17,359 nt of DNA from an uncultured Bacteroidales bacterium. Lineage in GTDB: Bacteria > Bacteroidota > Bacteroidia > Bacteroidales > Muribaculaceae. The stretch is taken from positions 1 through 17,359 of the forward strand of contig URZM01000029.1 of NCBI GenBank assembly GCA_900552315.1, read 5' to 3'. The notes below the pieces were generated by a model. It was given only the letters and a program-made list of their open reading frames with translations, made no database searches and had not been told where the DNA came from. The position numbers and the translations under genes were made by a program. Shown here one piece after another: positions 7,433-15,694 of the stretch. Positions within the stretch are counted from its first letter, which is position 1; the number at the start of each line of letters is the position of its first letter.

Positions 7433-8050
7433 ATGAAGATAATAGCGTTGTGGAACAATTATGGTACCGCCCTTCCGGAAAACGAGGAGCTGACGGAGCC
7501 TGCCGTCTGCTGGCTGTCGGACTCATGCCTGCTGCGCGAGGGGAGACCATTCTATGTGCCTGATTTTGATGATGATTTCAGGCTTTTCCCTTCATTGGCC
7601 ATACGCATAGACCGTCTCGGCAAGGGGATAGGGACACGGTTCGCGTATCGTTATTGGGACCATGTGTCCCTGTGGCTGAACGCGCGTGCCTGTTCCATGT
7701 CGCGCAGGTTGTCCCGCGCGGGATTGCCGCAGGCGGCTGCCGTGGCGTTTGACTGTTCGCTTGTCGCCGCCCCGTTCTTCGAGGTGACACCGGAGGAAAG
7801 TAGTGACCTCGCGTTTGTGGTTTGCCGTAACGGAGAGCCGGCATGCCGCTGGGAGTCAACGGCTCTGCGTATGGGACCTGATGAGGCTGTTTCAGCCATG
7901 AGCCGCCACAATACGCTCAAGACGGGGGACATAATATTGCTCGGATTTCCTGAACAGGGCGTGGCCGTTAGTCCGGGTGACCGTATAGAGGTCATGGCCG
8001 AGCGCGCCCCCTTCGCACCCAAGGCGCTGACAGGATTTAAAATCAAGTGA
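7433..8050 (+). CDS. FAH-fold protein lacking metal ligands (probable pseudoenzyme)
   Basis: The 205-aa product has the length and backbone of small fumarylacetoacetate hydrolase (FAH/YcgM/FAHD1) proteins: MKIIALWNNY at the start, PFYVPDF (39-45), YWDHVSL (74-80), GLP then AFD (97-107), NGEPA (133-137), TLKTGDIILLGFP (161-173) and a closing GDRIEV (182-187). In active members, metal is held by Glu-x-Glu in an HYEVEL-type segment and by Asp in a DxTARD segment. Here those positions read RLFPSLAI (Phe52, Ser54) and LNARACS (Asn83), so all three ligands appear lost, and the TGTP motif is now LGFP. The fold is likely kept without hydrolase or decarboxylase activity. A structural, binding or regulatory role is possible. 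It sits 3 nt after rex and 27 nt before a C25 gene. The assignment rests on remembered family motifs, not an alignment run here. Confidence 0.72.
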   Translation: MKIIALWNNYGTALPENEELTEPAVCWLSDSCLLREGRPFYVPDFDDDFRLFPSLAIRIDRLGKGIGTRFAYRYWDHVSLWLNARACSMSRRLSRAGLPQAAAVAFDCSLVAAPFFEVTPEESSDLAFVVCRNGEPACRWESTALRMGPDEAVSAMSRHNTLKTGDIILLGFPEQGVAVSPGDRIEVMAERAPFAPKALTGFKIK

Positions 8051-8077
8051 GAACTGACTTAAGCTATTTTTAGAAAG

Positions 8078-11000
8078 ATGAGACTGATTGACCATATATT
8101 GCTGCCTTGCCTGCTGTCCGGCACATTGCTTGCCGGGCATGCCTCCCATGCCGCTCCTGCATCCCTTTTCCCTGAGAAATCGGTGCTTGCCGAGGGCAAA
8201 TGGGTGAAAATACATCTCGACAAGACAGGCGTCTACGAGATTACCGACTCCGAGCTGGCTGCCATGGGTTTCACCAACCCTTATGCCATCGGTATTTACG
8301 GACGTGGAGGTGGGTTGCAGCCGACCCAGTTCGTTAATCCCAACGGCGACTCATACGTGTCCGACCTGCAACCTGTAGCGGTTTACCGCCGTGACGGGAA
8401 GACATATTTTTACGCCCAGGGGAACCCGAAGGTGCGTTATTGCAAAGAGAACGACTCCCGCCAGGAGGCCATGCGCTTCGAGAGGGAATCCAACCAGGTC
8501 TTTGCCGACGACGTGGCATACTTCATCACCGACACCCCTGCGGAGCGGGTCTCTGTGGAGCTTGTCTCCAACACCCAGTTTGACGCTAATCTTCCGCCTA
8601 TGACTGAGGCGTGGGCTTACAGCTATCATGAATCGGACAGGTTTACCGCTGTCAGCTCCGGACGGGAGTTCTTCGGCGAGTCGTTCGCCGGAAAAGATGA
8701 GAGGACTCAAAGGTTCCCTTATCGCATCCCCGGCGCGTTGCCCGGCTCGGAGGGCTGTGTCACGGCAGTGTTCGCCGCCCGGTGCGACAATGCTGCACAG
8801 ATAGAGTTCGGGTTTGCCGCAGAGGGCGACGGCTATACCAAGGTGGTCAACATTCCGGCCTGCGGCGAACATGACAACTACAAGTACAACTCCCGGAGCT
8901 ATGTCTCGGCGCCTGTCCCGGATGCGGAAGGTGAGGTGTTGTTCAGCTTCACCCCTTCCTACGACAATGTCCCGTTTGCGGCGCTTGACTATTTCGTGGT
9001 AGGGGCCAAGCGCGAACTCCGTTTTCAGGAAGGCGAGTCCCAGTTTGCGGTGTACCCATACGGTTTCACCAGACGGAAATACAGCTGGCTCCAGATGCCT
9101 GAGGTGTGCTCCACTTACGGTATCTGGCAGGTAAGCGACCCGGGCCACGTGAAGCAGCTCAGCTACCGCATGCAGCCGGACCACACGCGCGTGCTGTGTC
9201 TGGCCGACAACCATGACGGGCCTCTGGTGTTTCTCGACTATGCCAAGGAGCAGTACAAAGTGAAGGGCTACGAACTGGTTGCGAACCAGAACCTGCATGC
9301 CTTGGGCACAGACATCATACCCTCCATGGTCATCATAACCCTGCCGGCCCTGAAGCCGGCAGCAGATCGGCTGGCGGCGCTCCACAAGGAGAAGGAGGGC
9401 ATTGAGGTGGCCGTGGTTCTTCACCAGGATGTGGTGAACGAGTTTTCGGCAGGGGTAGACGATCCTATGGCATACCGCGCCTTGGCCAAGATGATATATG
9501 ACCGCGACAATCCGGACAAACGGGTCTTCAAGAACCTGCTGCTGTTCGGTCCCAATGTGCGCGACCACCGTGACCGCCTCGGTCTCGTGCCCGAAATCGG
9601 CACACTGATTTCCAACCAGACCTATACGGCATCCTCTGCGGACTATTCTTTCTGCATGAACGACTGGTACGGCATGATGGATGACAAGACGGCCTACGAG
9701 CAGACATCCTCGCAATATTTCCGTACCGTCCCCATGCAGATAGGTGTGGGAATAATTCCTGTCGTGAGCCTGGCGGACGCCGAGGCTGTGGTGGACAAGA
9801 TAACGGCTTTCTACGATGATGAGTCTTTCGCATACTGGCTTTCCTGCTTCAACTATGTGGCGGACGGCCCGGACAACAATGAACATCAGAATTGGCAGGA
9901 GGAGCTGTGGAAATCCATGGACACAAACACCGGGTCTGCCGGTTTCGGCACCAAGATTTACAATAACCTGTGTGCCGGGTCCGGTTCGCGTGACATGCTC
10001 CTGAGCAAAGTGGGGGAGGGCTCTTTGGTCACCTACTACACGGGTCATGCCTCCAATGACTACATAGGCTCCTATCTGCTGGATGCGGGCAGCGAGCGTC
10101 TCTTCAAGAACAATCGGTACGGAGTGGCACTTTTCGGAGCATGTGACGTCTCCCCCTTCGACAGCAACAAGGTGGGCATGGGTACGAAGCTCTTCACGAT
10201 GCCTGACAACGGTTTTGTCGCGGTGCTTGGGTCTTCCCGCTCCGGTTATTCCAGGCATAACTACAATCTGCTGCAGACCATGCAGAAATTCATGTTGCTC
10301 GATGATGCGGAAGACCCTTCGCGCCCCCTGTCCGCGTCCCGCACCCTCGGCGAGATATACGCATTGAGCAAGTCTGCGGTAACGAACCATGCCAACAAGT
10401 TCGTGTTCCATCTGCTTGGGGACCCGGCCCTGGTGCTTCCGCTCCCCACAGCCGGTATACAGGCTGAGTTGAAGGGAGGTTCCCTTTCCGAGGTATATCC
10501 CGGCTCGGAGATTACAATAGATGGTACCCTTACGGACAGGCAGGGCAATAGCCTCGATTCATTCGAGGGCGCCGTGGTGGCAAGGTTGTGCGCTCCGGTG
10601 GTCACACGCTGGACCCACACGCGCCAAGGCTCTCCATCGGTAGAGGTGAGCCTGGACCAGACCTCGATGTACACCACCACCTTGAAGGGAGGTAGATTCA
10701 GCGGCAGCATCCTGGTTCCGGCCGACATGCCCGAGACCCGGGATGGGGAAGCGGCAGTACTCCGCCTTTCGGCATACGACCCTGCCACACGCACAGGGGC
10801 CGTCGGATCTCTGTGCCTTGGCATACGTCCCTATGACAAGGCGCAGGCCGTGGCCTCGGACCAGCCGCCGGTTATAGAGACCCTGTACGCGGTATCCCCC
10901 GATACCGGCGAGGATGACCCTGTGCCGTCATCTTTCACCCTGTATGCCGACATTACCGACGACCACGGGGTGATGGCATACGACGTCAATGGTATTCCGA

Positions 11001-11488
11001 GCCTGTATCTCAGTGTGGATGGACGTAACACGCGGTTTGACCTGAACAAATACATCACCGTAGGCGAGGGAGGGAAGCGGCTTAAAGTAGCTTACCCGCT
11101 CAGCGATATCCCTGAGGGCAGACACCTGCTTCGACTTACCGCGAGTGACGCTTCCTCGCAGACCGCCACGGCCACTCTCGGAGTCACCGTGGGCGAGACG
11201 CGGCAGGCCTCAGCCCTTCGGGCCGACTCTCCCGGGCCTTATCGTCACAGCGTGCGGCTCGTGGCTGAGGATGCCGTGCCGGGGCGTGTAGACACTCTCC
11301 GTGTAGTGGACGCGGCCGGCAAGACGGTTTTCATGGCTCCGATGAAGGACGGCGTATTCACATGGAATATGACAGACATTGACGGCAACCGCGTGCCTGA
11401 AGGGGTGTATTACGGAATCGCTGTGCAGCACACCCCCGGCAAGGGAGCGGTCGCTTCTGAACCGTGCGAGCTTGTGATACTTGACTGA
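8078..11488 (+). CDS. Second PorU-like C25 cysteine peptidase/sortase homologue
   Basis: The 1136-aa secreted protein has a signal peptide (residues 1 to about 25) and the same layout as PorU at 3152. A PorU N-terminal region begins at KWVKIHL (42) and includes IYGRGGGLQP. The C25 domain covers about 410-785, ending LLGDPALVLPLP. Ig-like regions follow, then a FlgD-like end (TLRVVDAAGKTVF, later VPEGVYYGIAV). Catalytic residues are likely His657 in YYTGHASND and Cys689 in FGACDVSPFD. The spacing is 32 rather than 33, and the region after Cys differs from the CEF-type PorU active site. It may be a specialised sortase, a surface peptidase or a T9SS cargo whose C-terminal domain is a sorting signal. 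The gene is 27 nt downstream of the FAH-fold gene and 32 nt upstream of parE, with no terminator seen on either side. Confidence 0.82.
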   Translation: MRLIDHILLPCLLSGTLLAGHASHAAPASLFPEKSVLAEGKWVKIHLDKTGVYEITDSELAAMGFTNPYAIGIYGRGGGLQPTQFVNPNGDSYVSDLQPVAVYRRDGKTYFYAQGNPKVRYCKENDSRQEAMRFERESNQVFADDVAYFITDTPAERVSVELVSNTQFDANLPPMTEAWAYSYHESDRFTAVSSGREFFGESFAGKDERTQRFPYRIPGALPGSEGCVTAVFAARCDNAAQIEFGFAAEGDGYTKVVNIPACGEHDNYKYNSRSYVSAPVPDAEGEVLFSFTPSYDNVPFAALDYFVVGAKRELRFQEGESQFAVYPYGFTRRKYSWLQMPEVCSTYGIWQVSDPGHVKQLSYRMQPDHTRVLCLADNHDGPLVFLDYAKEQYKVKGYELVANQNLHALGTDIIPSMVIITLPALKPAADRLAALHKEKEGIEVAVVLHQDVVNEFSAGVDDPMAYRALAKMIYDRDNPDKRVFKNLLLFGPNVRDHRDRLGLVPEIGTLISNQTYTASSADYSFCMNDWYGMMDDKTAYEQTSSQYFRTVPMQIGVGIIPVVSLADAEAVVDKITAFYDDESFAYWLSCFNYVADGPDNNEHQNWQEELWKSMDTNTGSAGFGTKIYNNLCAGSGSRDMLLSKVGEGSLVTYYTGHASNDYIGSYLLDAGSERLFKNNRYGVALFGACDVSPFDSNKVGMGTKLFTMPDNGFVAVLGSSRSGYSRHNYNLLQTMQKFMLLDDAEDPSRPLSASRTLGEIYALSKSAVTNHANKFVFHLLGDPALVLPLPTAGIQAELKGGSLSEVYPGSEITIDGTLTDRQGNSLDSFEGAVVARLCAPVVTRWTHTRQGSPSVEVSLDQTSMYTTTLKGGRFSGSILVPADMPETRDGEAAVLRLSAYDPATRTGAVGSLCLGIRPYDKAQAVASDQPPVIETLYAVSPDTGEDDPVPSSFTLYADITDDHGVMAYDVNGIPSLYLSVDGRNTRFDLNKYITVGEGGKRLKVAYPLSDIPEGRHLLRLTASDASSQTATATLGVTVGETRQASALRADSPGPYRHSVRLVAEDAVPGRVDTLRVVDAAGKTVFMAPMKDGVFTWNMTDIDGNRVPEGVYYGIAVQHTPGKGAVASEPCELVILD

Positions 11489-11520
11489 TTGTTGAAGAAT
11501 AATAAAAATATAGATACCAG

Positions 11521-13512
11521 ATGTCTGAAGAATTGTCAGGAAACCTGTTTGACAAGACCCCGGAATCTCAGCTCCCGCAGGCGCCGTCTGCCGGGACATA
11601 CGATGAGACCGCCATCGTCACCTTGGCGTGGAACGAGCATATACGCCGCCGCCCGGGCATGTACATAGGCAAGCTGGGCGACGGCTCCCATGCCGAAGAC
11701 GGCATATATGTGCTGCTCAAGGAGGTGATAGACAACTCCATAGACGAGTACAACATGGGGCACGGCAAGCAGATAGACATCACCATAGAGGACGGTACCT
11801 GCACCGTGCGCGACTACGGACGAGGCATCCCTTTGGGCAAGGTTCGGGCCGCCACCTCCAACCTCATGACCGGCGGCAAGTTCGACTCCAAGAGCTTCCA
11901 GAAGTCAGTGGGCTTGAACGGCGTGGGCGTGAAGGCTGTGAACGCGCTTTCCACAGAGTGCGAGGTGATGAGCTGCCGCGACGGGAAGTGCGTGCGCGTG
12001 CTCTACGACCGGGGCAACTTGGTGAGCGAGAGCGAGCCGCAGCCCACCGAGGAGCCTGACGGTACCTTCCTGCGATTCACACCGGACCCCGAGCTGTTTC
12101 GCGACTACGCCTTCCGCATGGAGTTCGTGGAGACGATGGTGAACAACTACACCTACCTAAACACCGGACTCAACATTTACCTGAACGGCAAGCGCTACGT
12201 CTCGCGCCACGGCCTGCTGGACCTCATACGCGAGCGCCTTACGGCCAACCCCCTGTATCCCATCATACACCTCAAGGGGGAGGACATAGAGATGGTGCTG
12301 ACCCACACCGACCAGTACGGCGAGGAGTACTACTCATTCGTCAACGGCCAGCACACCACCCAGGGAGGCACGCACCTCACAGCTTTCAAGGAGTGGATAA
12401 GCCGTACCATCAAGGAGTATTACGGCAAGGGGTTTGAGTACGCCGACATACGCAACGGCGTGGTGGGGGCAATCAGCGTGCGCATCCAGGAGCCGGTGTT
12501 CGAGAGCCAGACCAAGACCAGGCTCGGCAGCAAGGAGATAGCCCCGGGCAGTCCCGTGACGGTGAACAAGTTCATAGGCGATTTCGTGAAGAAGGAGCTG
12601 GACGACTACCTGCACAAGGACCTGGAGACGGCGGACGTGATGCTCAAGAAGATACAGCGCAGCGAGAAGGAGCGCAAGGCCATGGCGGGCGTGGCCAAGC
12701 TGGCCCGCGAGAGGGCCAAGAAGGTGAGCCTGCACAACAAGAACCTGCGCGACTGCTCGGTGCATTACAGCGACACAGTGCGCCTCAACTCCAAGACCGA
12801 CGACCTGCGCGAGGACTCCTCCATCTTCATCACCGAGGGCCTCTCGGCCACCGGCACCATCACCAAGGCCAGGGACGCGCGCACACAGGCCGTGTTCTCG
12901 CTGCGAGGCAAGCCCTTGAATAGCTACGGACTCACCCAGAAGGTGGTGTACGAGAACGAGGAGTTCAACCTCCTGCAAGCCGCCCTCAATATAGAGGAGG
13001 GGCTTGACGGCCTGCGATACAACAAGGTGATCATAGCCACCGATGCGGATGTGGACGGCATGCACATACGCCTGCTGCTCATAACCTTCTTCCTTCAGTT
13101 CTTCCCCGACCTCATAAAGAAGGGGCACGTCTTCATCTTGCAGACGCCACTTTTCCGCGTGCGCGACAAGAAGGCCACGCGCCGCAAGAAACAGGGCCGC
13201 AAGGCCGCCGCGCAGAAGGGCGCCAAGGAGGAGCGCGACACCTGGTACTGCTTCACCGACGAGGAGCGCCTGGCCGCCATAGAGCATTTCGGCTCCAACG
13301 CCGAGATAACCCGATTCAAAGGTCTCGGAGAGATAAACGAGGAGGAGTTCCGCGAGTTCATAGGCGAGGACATGCGCCTCGATCCCGTCACGCTCAAGCG
13401 CGACGACGCCGTGGACAAGCTTCTGGAGTTCTACATGGGCAAGAACACCATGAACCGCCAGAATTTCATAATCGACAACCTCGTCATAGAGGACGACTCC
13501 CAAATCTCCTGA
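11521..13512 (+). CDS. parE: DNA topoisomerase IV subunit B (ParE)
   Basis: ParE is the ATPase subunit of topoisomerase IV, which with ParC decatenates daughter chromosomes. The 663-aa length and sequence fit Bacteroidetes ParE rather than GyrB. The GHKL ATPase is shown by Glu68, Asp71 and Asn72 in KEVIDNSIDE, by RDYGRGIP (97-104) and by GLNGVGVKAVNALS (131-144). The transducer domain contains SFVNGQHTTQGGTH. The TOPRIM domain has Glu439 in ITEGLSATG, Asp508/Asp510/Asp512 in ATDADVDG, and RFKGLGE. The C-terminus has FYMGKNTMNRQNFIIDNLV. Two oddities are seen: EGLSA replaces the common EGDSA, and a Lys/Arg/Ala-rich stretch at 550-572 lengthens the TOPRIM region. parC is not in the window. An A-rich segment (11499-11510) precedes the ATG, as is common in this phylum. 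It lies 32 nt after the C25 gene. Confidence 0.95.
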   Translation: MSEELSGNLFDKTPESQLPQAPSAGTYDETAIVTLAWNEHIRRRPGMYIGKLGDGSHAEDGIYVLLKEVIDNSIDEYNMGHGKQIDITIEDGTCTVRDYGRGIPLGKVRAATSNLMTGGKFDSKSFQKSVGLNGVGVKAVNALSTECEVMSCRDGKCVRVLYDRGNLVSESEPQPTEEPDGTFLRFTPDPELFRDYAFRMEFVETMVNNYTYLNTGLNIYLNGKRYVSRHGLLDLIRERLTANPLYPIIHLKGEDIEMVLTHTDQYGEEYYSFVNGQHTTQGGTHLTAFKEWISRTIKEYYGKGFEYADIRNGVVGAISVRIQEPVFESQTKTRLGSKEIAPGSPVTVNKFIGDFVKKELDDYLHKDLETADVMLKKIQRSEKERKAMAGVAKLARERAKKVSLHNKNLRDCSVHYSDTVRLNSKTDDLREDSSIFITEGLSATGTITKARDARTQAVFSLRGKPLNSYGLTQKVVYENEEFNLLQAALNIEEGLDGLRYNKVIIATDADVDGMHIRLLLITFFLQFFPDLIKKGHVFILQTPLFRVRDKKATRRKKQGRKAAAQKGAKEERDTWYCFTDEERLAAIEHFGSNAEITRFKGLGEINEEEFREFIGEDMRLDPVTLKRDDAVDKLLEFYMGKNTMNRQNFIIDNLVIEDDSQIS

Positions 13513-13553
13513 CGGGCGTAAGGAATATTCTTCCCGATATTTTCACAACTAAA

Positions 13554-14030
13554 ATGACCGATACAATGCGCATAGCTTTATTCCCCGGCAGCTTCAATCC
13601 CTTCACTGTGGGGCACAAAAGCGTGGTGGACAGGGCCATACCTCTGTTCGACCGCATAATCATAGCCATAGGCACCAACGCCGACAAGGGGGAGGCTGAC
13701 ACCGACGACCTGGCGCGCCGCATACGCGCCATCGCCGCCGTCTACGAGGAGGAACCCTCCGTGGAGGTGTATGCCTACGAGGGGCTCACCGCCGATTTCG
13801 CGGCGGAGATGGGGGCCCGCTTCCTGTTGCGTGGAGTGAGGAGCGTGCAGGATTTCGAGTACGAGCGCACGTTGGCCGACGTGAACCGCCACATCAGCGG
13901 CCTGGAGACCGTGCTGCTGTATGCCCTGCCCGAACACTCGAGCGTGTCCTCATCCGTGGTGCGCGAGTTGCAGCACTATGGAGTGGACGTATCGGACTTT
14001 TTACCCAAAATTGAAAACAATACTCTATGA
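13554..14030 (+). CDS. coaD: Pantetheine-phosphate adenylyltransferase CoaD (PPAT)
   Basis: CoaD joins ATP and 4'-phosphopantetheine to make dephospho-CoA, the penultimate step of CoA synthesis, in the cytoplasm. The 158-aa product is the normal size. The nucleotidyltransferase signature GSFNPFTVGH lies at 12-21, with His21 binding ATP. LLRGVRSVQDFEYE in the middle and SVSSSVVREL near the end match the substrate- and ATP-binding motifs of the family. Two in-frame starts are possible: 13554 and 13566 (MRIALFPGS). The second would match the shorter N-terminus of many homologues, and the sequence does not decide. The stop overlaps the S41 peptidase start (ATGA, 14027-14030). It lies 41 nt after parE with no promoter or terminator visible. 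Confidence 0.95.
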   Translation: MTDTMRIALFPGSFNPFTVGHKSVVDRAIPLFDRIIIAIGTNADKGEADTDDLARRIRAIAAVYEEEPSVEVYAYEGLTADFAAEMGARFLLRGVRSVQDFEYERTLADVNRHISGLETVLLYALPEHSSVSSSVVRELQHYGVDVSDFLPKIENNTL

Positions 14031-15622
14031 AAAAGATATTCATACCCCTTGCGGCCCTTGCCGCCGTGTGCGTCTCGATGGCCCAGGTGAGCGCGCCTCT
14101 CAACAAGCTGCGCTACGCCGAGCAGGCCATCGCAAACCTGTATGTAGACACCGTGAACGAGGACAAGCTCGTGGAGGACGCCATCACCGGCATGCTCGAG
14201 AAGCTGGACCCACATTCGTCATATACCAACGCCAAGGAGACCCGTGAGCTGAACGAGCCTCTCGAAGGCAATTTCTCCGGCATAGGGATCACATACAACT
14301 TGGTGAAGGACACCGTCTACGTCATTTCCACCGTGGCCAACGGCCCTTCGCAGAAGGTGGGCATCCTGCCCGGCGACCGCATCATAGCGGTCAACGACAC
14401 CGTGATAGCCGGAATCAAGATTTCGCAGAACGATGTGAAGAAATATCTGCGCGGGCCCAAGGGCACTGTGGCCAACCTCAAGACGCTGCGTGTGGGCCAC
14501 GGCGGAGTGGCCGACACCATAGAGTTCCGCGTCACCCGCGACGAGATACCTATCTACAGCGTGGACGCCGCATATATGGTGACTCCGCGCACAGGCTACA
14601 TAAAGCTCAACAAGTTTGCAGCCGAGACAGCGAAGGAGTTTACCGACGCGCTGAAGAAACTTAAGAAGAAGGGACTCGAGAACTTGATACTTGACCTTAC
14701 CGCCAACGGAGGCGGCTACCTCAACTCTGCCGTGGAGCTGCTCGGAGAGTTCCTGCCGGAGGACTATCTGGCCGTATACACCGAGGGGGAGAACTCCCAT
14801 CGGCAGAACCTGTATGTGAAGCCGTCAGGCAAGAATCCTCTCCTGGGCGAGGGGCGGCTCGTGGTGATGGCCGACGAGTACAGCGCCTCTGCCGCAGAGA
14901 TTACAGCCGGAGCCGTCCAGGACTGGGACAGGGGGCTGATCGTAGGCAGGCGAACCTTCGGCAAGGGCCTCGTGCAGCGTCCCATACCTTTCCCTGACGG
15001 TTCCATGATGCGGCTCACGGTGGCCCACTACTATACTCCTACCGGCAGGGACATACAGCGTCCTTACGAGAAAGGGGACGCCGAGGCTTACCGCAAGGAC
15101 TTGCTCGACCGTTTCAACCACGGTGAGCTGATGCACCCCGACTCTATAAAGTATGACGAGGCAAAGGCTGCCGAGACCATGAGGCTCAAGCGCCGCATAT
15201 ACGGCGGTGGAGGTGTCTCGCCGGACTTTTTCGTGCCTTTGGACACGATGCCCAATACCAAGTATATGCGCGACTTGAGCGCAAAGAACGTCATAAACCA
15301 GTACGTGGTGGCATACGTGGACCTGAACCGCAAGTCCATAAAGAAGCTGTACAAGAACGACGACCAGTTCGTGAAAGGCTTCCAGGTCACGGACTCCATG
15401 CTCAAGGAAATCACGGATCGAGGCGAGGCAGACGGCGTGAAATTCAATCAGGAGGAGTTCGACCGCTCGCGTGAAATACTCGCGGCCATAGTCAAGGGCC
15501 TCATAGGCCGCGATATCTATGAGAGCCAGACCTACGACAAGGTCTACAACCCTCATGACCCGATATTCCGAGAGGCGTTGCGCATCATAGAGGGAGAGGA
15601 GTATGACAGCCTGCTGAAATGA
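14027..15622 (+). CDS. S41 family C-terminal-processing peptidase with PDZ domain
   Basis: This secreted or periplasmic serine protease of the CtpA/Tsp type probably trims or degrades envelope proteins by recognising their C-termini. The 531-aa product has a signal peptide (about 1-19, MKKIFIPLAALAAVCVSMA). A helical N-terminal segment contains LDPHSSYTN. The PDZ domain covers about 77-170 (GNFSGIGITY, then GILPGDRIIAVND). The S41 core covers about 185-350. The catalytic Ser288 is the second serine of YSASAAEI, and Lys313 in RRTFGKG follows 25 residues later, the spacing known from Tsp/CtpA. TPTGRDIQRP follows. The last 180 residues form a mostly helical, charged tail typical of Bacteroidetes members. 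It overlaps coaD by 4 nt. The substrate is unknown. Confidence 0.93.
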   Translation: MKKIFIPLAALAAVCVSMAQVSAPLNKLRYAEQAIANLYVDTVNEDKLVEDAITGMLEKLDPHSSYTNAKETRELNEPLEGNFSGIGITYNLVKDTVYVISTVANGPSQKVGILPGDRIIAVNDTVIAGIKISQNDVKKYLRGPKGTVANLKTLRVGHGGVADTIEFRVTRDEIPIYSVDAAYMVTPRTGYIKLNKFAAETAKEFTDALKKLKKKGLENLILDLTANGGGYLNSAVELLGEFLPEDYLAVYTEGENSHRQNLYVKPSGKNPLLGEGRLVVMADEYSASAAEITAGAVQDWDRGLIVGRRTFGKGLVQRPIPFPDGSMMRLTVAHYYTPTGRDIQRPYEKGDAEAYRKDLLDRFNHGELMHPDSIKYDEAKAAETMRLKRRIYGGGGVSPDFFVPLDTMPNTKYMRDLSAKNVINQYVVAYVDLNRKSIKKLYKNDDQFVKGFQVTDSMLKEITDRGEADGVKFNQEEFDRSREILAAIVKGLIGRDIYESQTYDKVYNPHDPIFREALRIIEGEEYDSLLK

Positions 15623-15694
15623 TTCCGGAACCCTTGCGCCCACTCGCAAATAACCAGTAGACGACTCATGCAACTACATATCCAACCTCCAGTG

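Noticed and set aside
8065..8072. TATTTTTA as a promoter -7 box for the second C25 gene
   Set aside because: It is only 5 nt from the start codon, which would place the transcript start at or after the ATG, and no -33 element is present.
8351..10411. 686-codon minus-strand open frame opposite the second C25 gene
   Set aside because: The sense strand encodes a full-length C25 protein with signal peptide and catalytic motifs. The antisense product is His/Val-rich with no family features.
13523..13530. GAATATTC palindrome between parE and coaD as an operator or terminator
   Set aside because: An 8-bp AT-rich palindrome without flanking symmetry or a T-tract is too weak to support a function.
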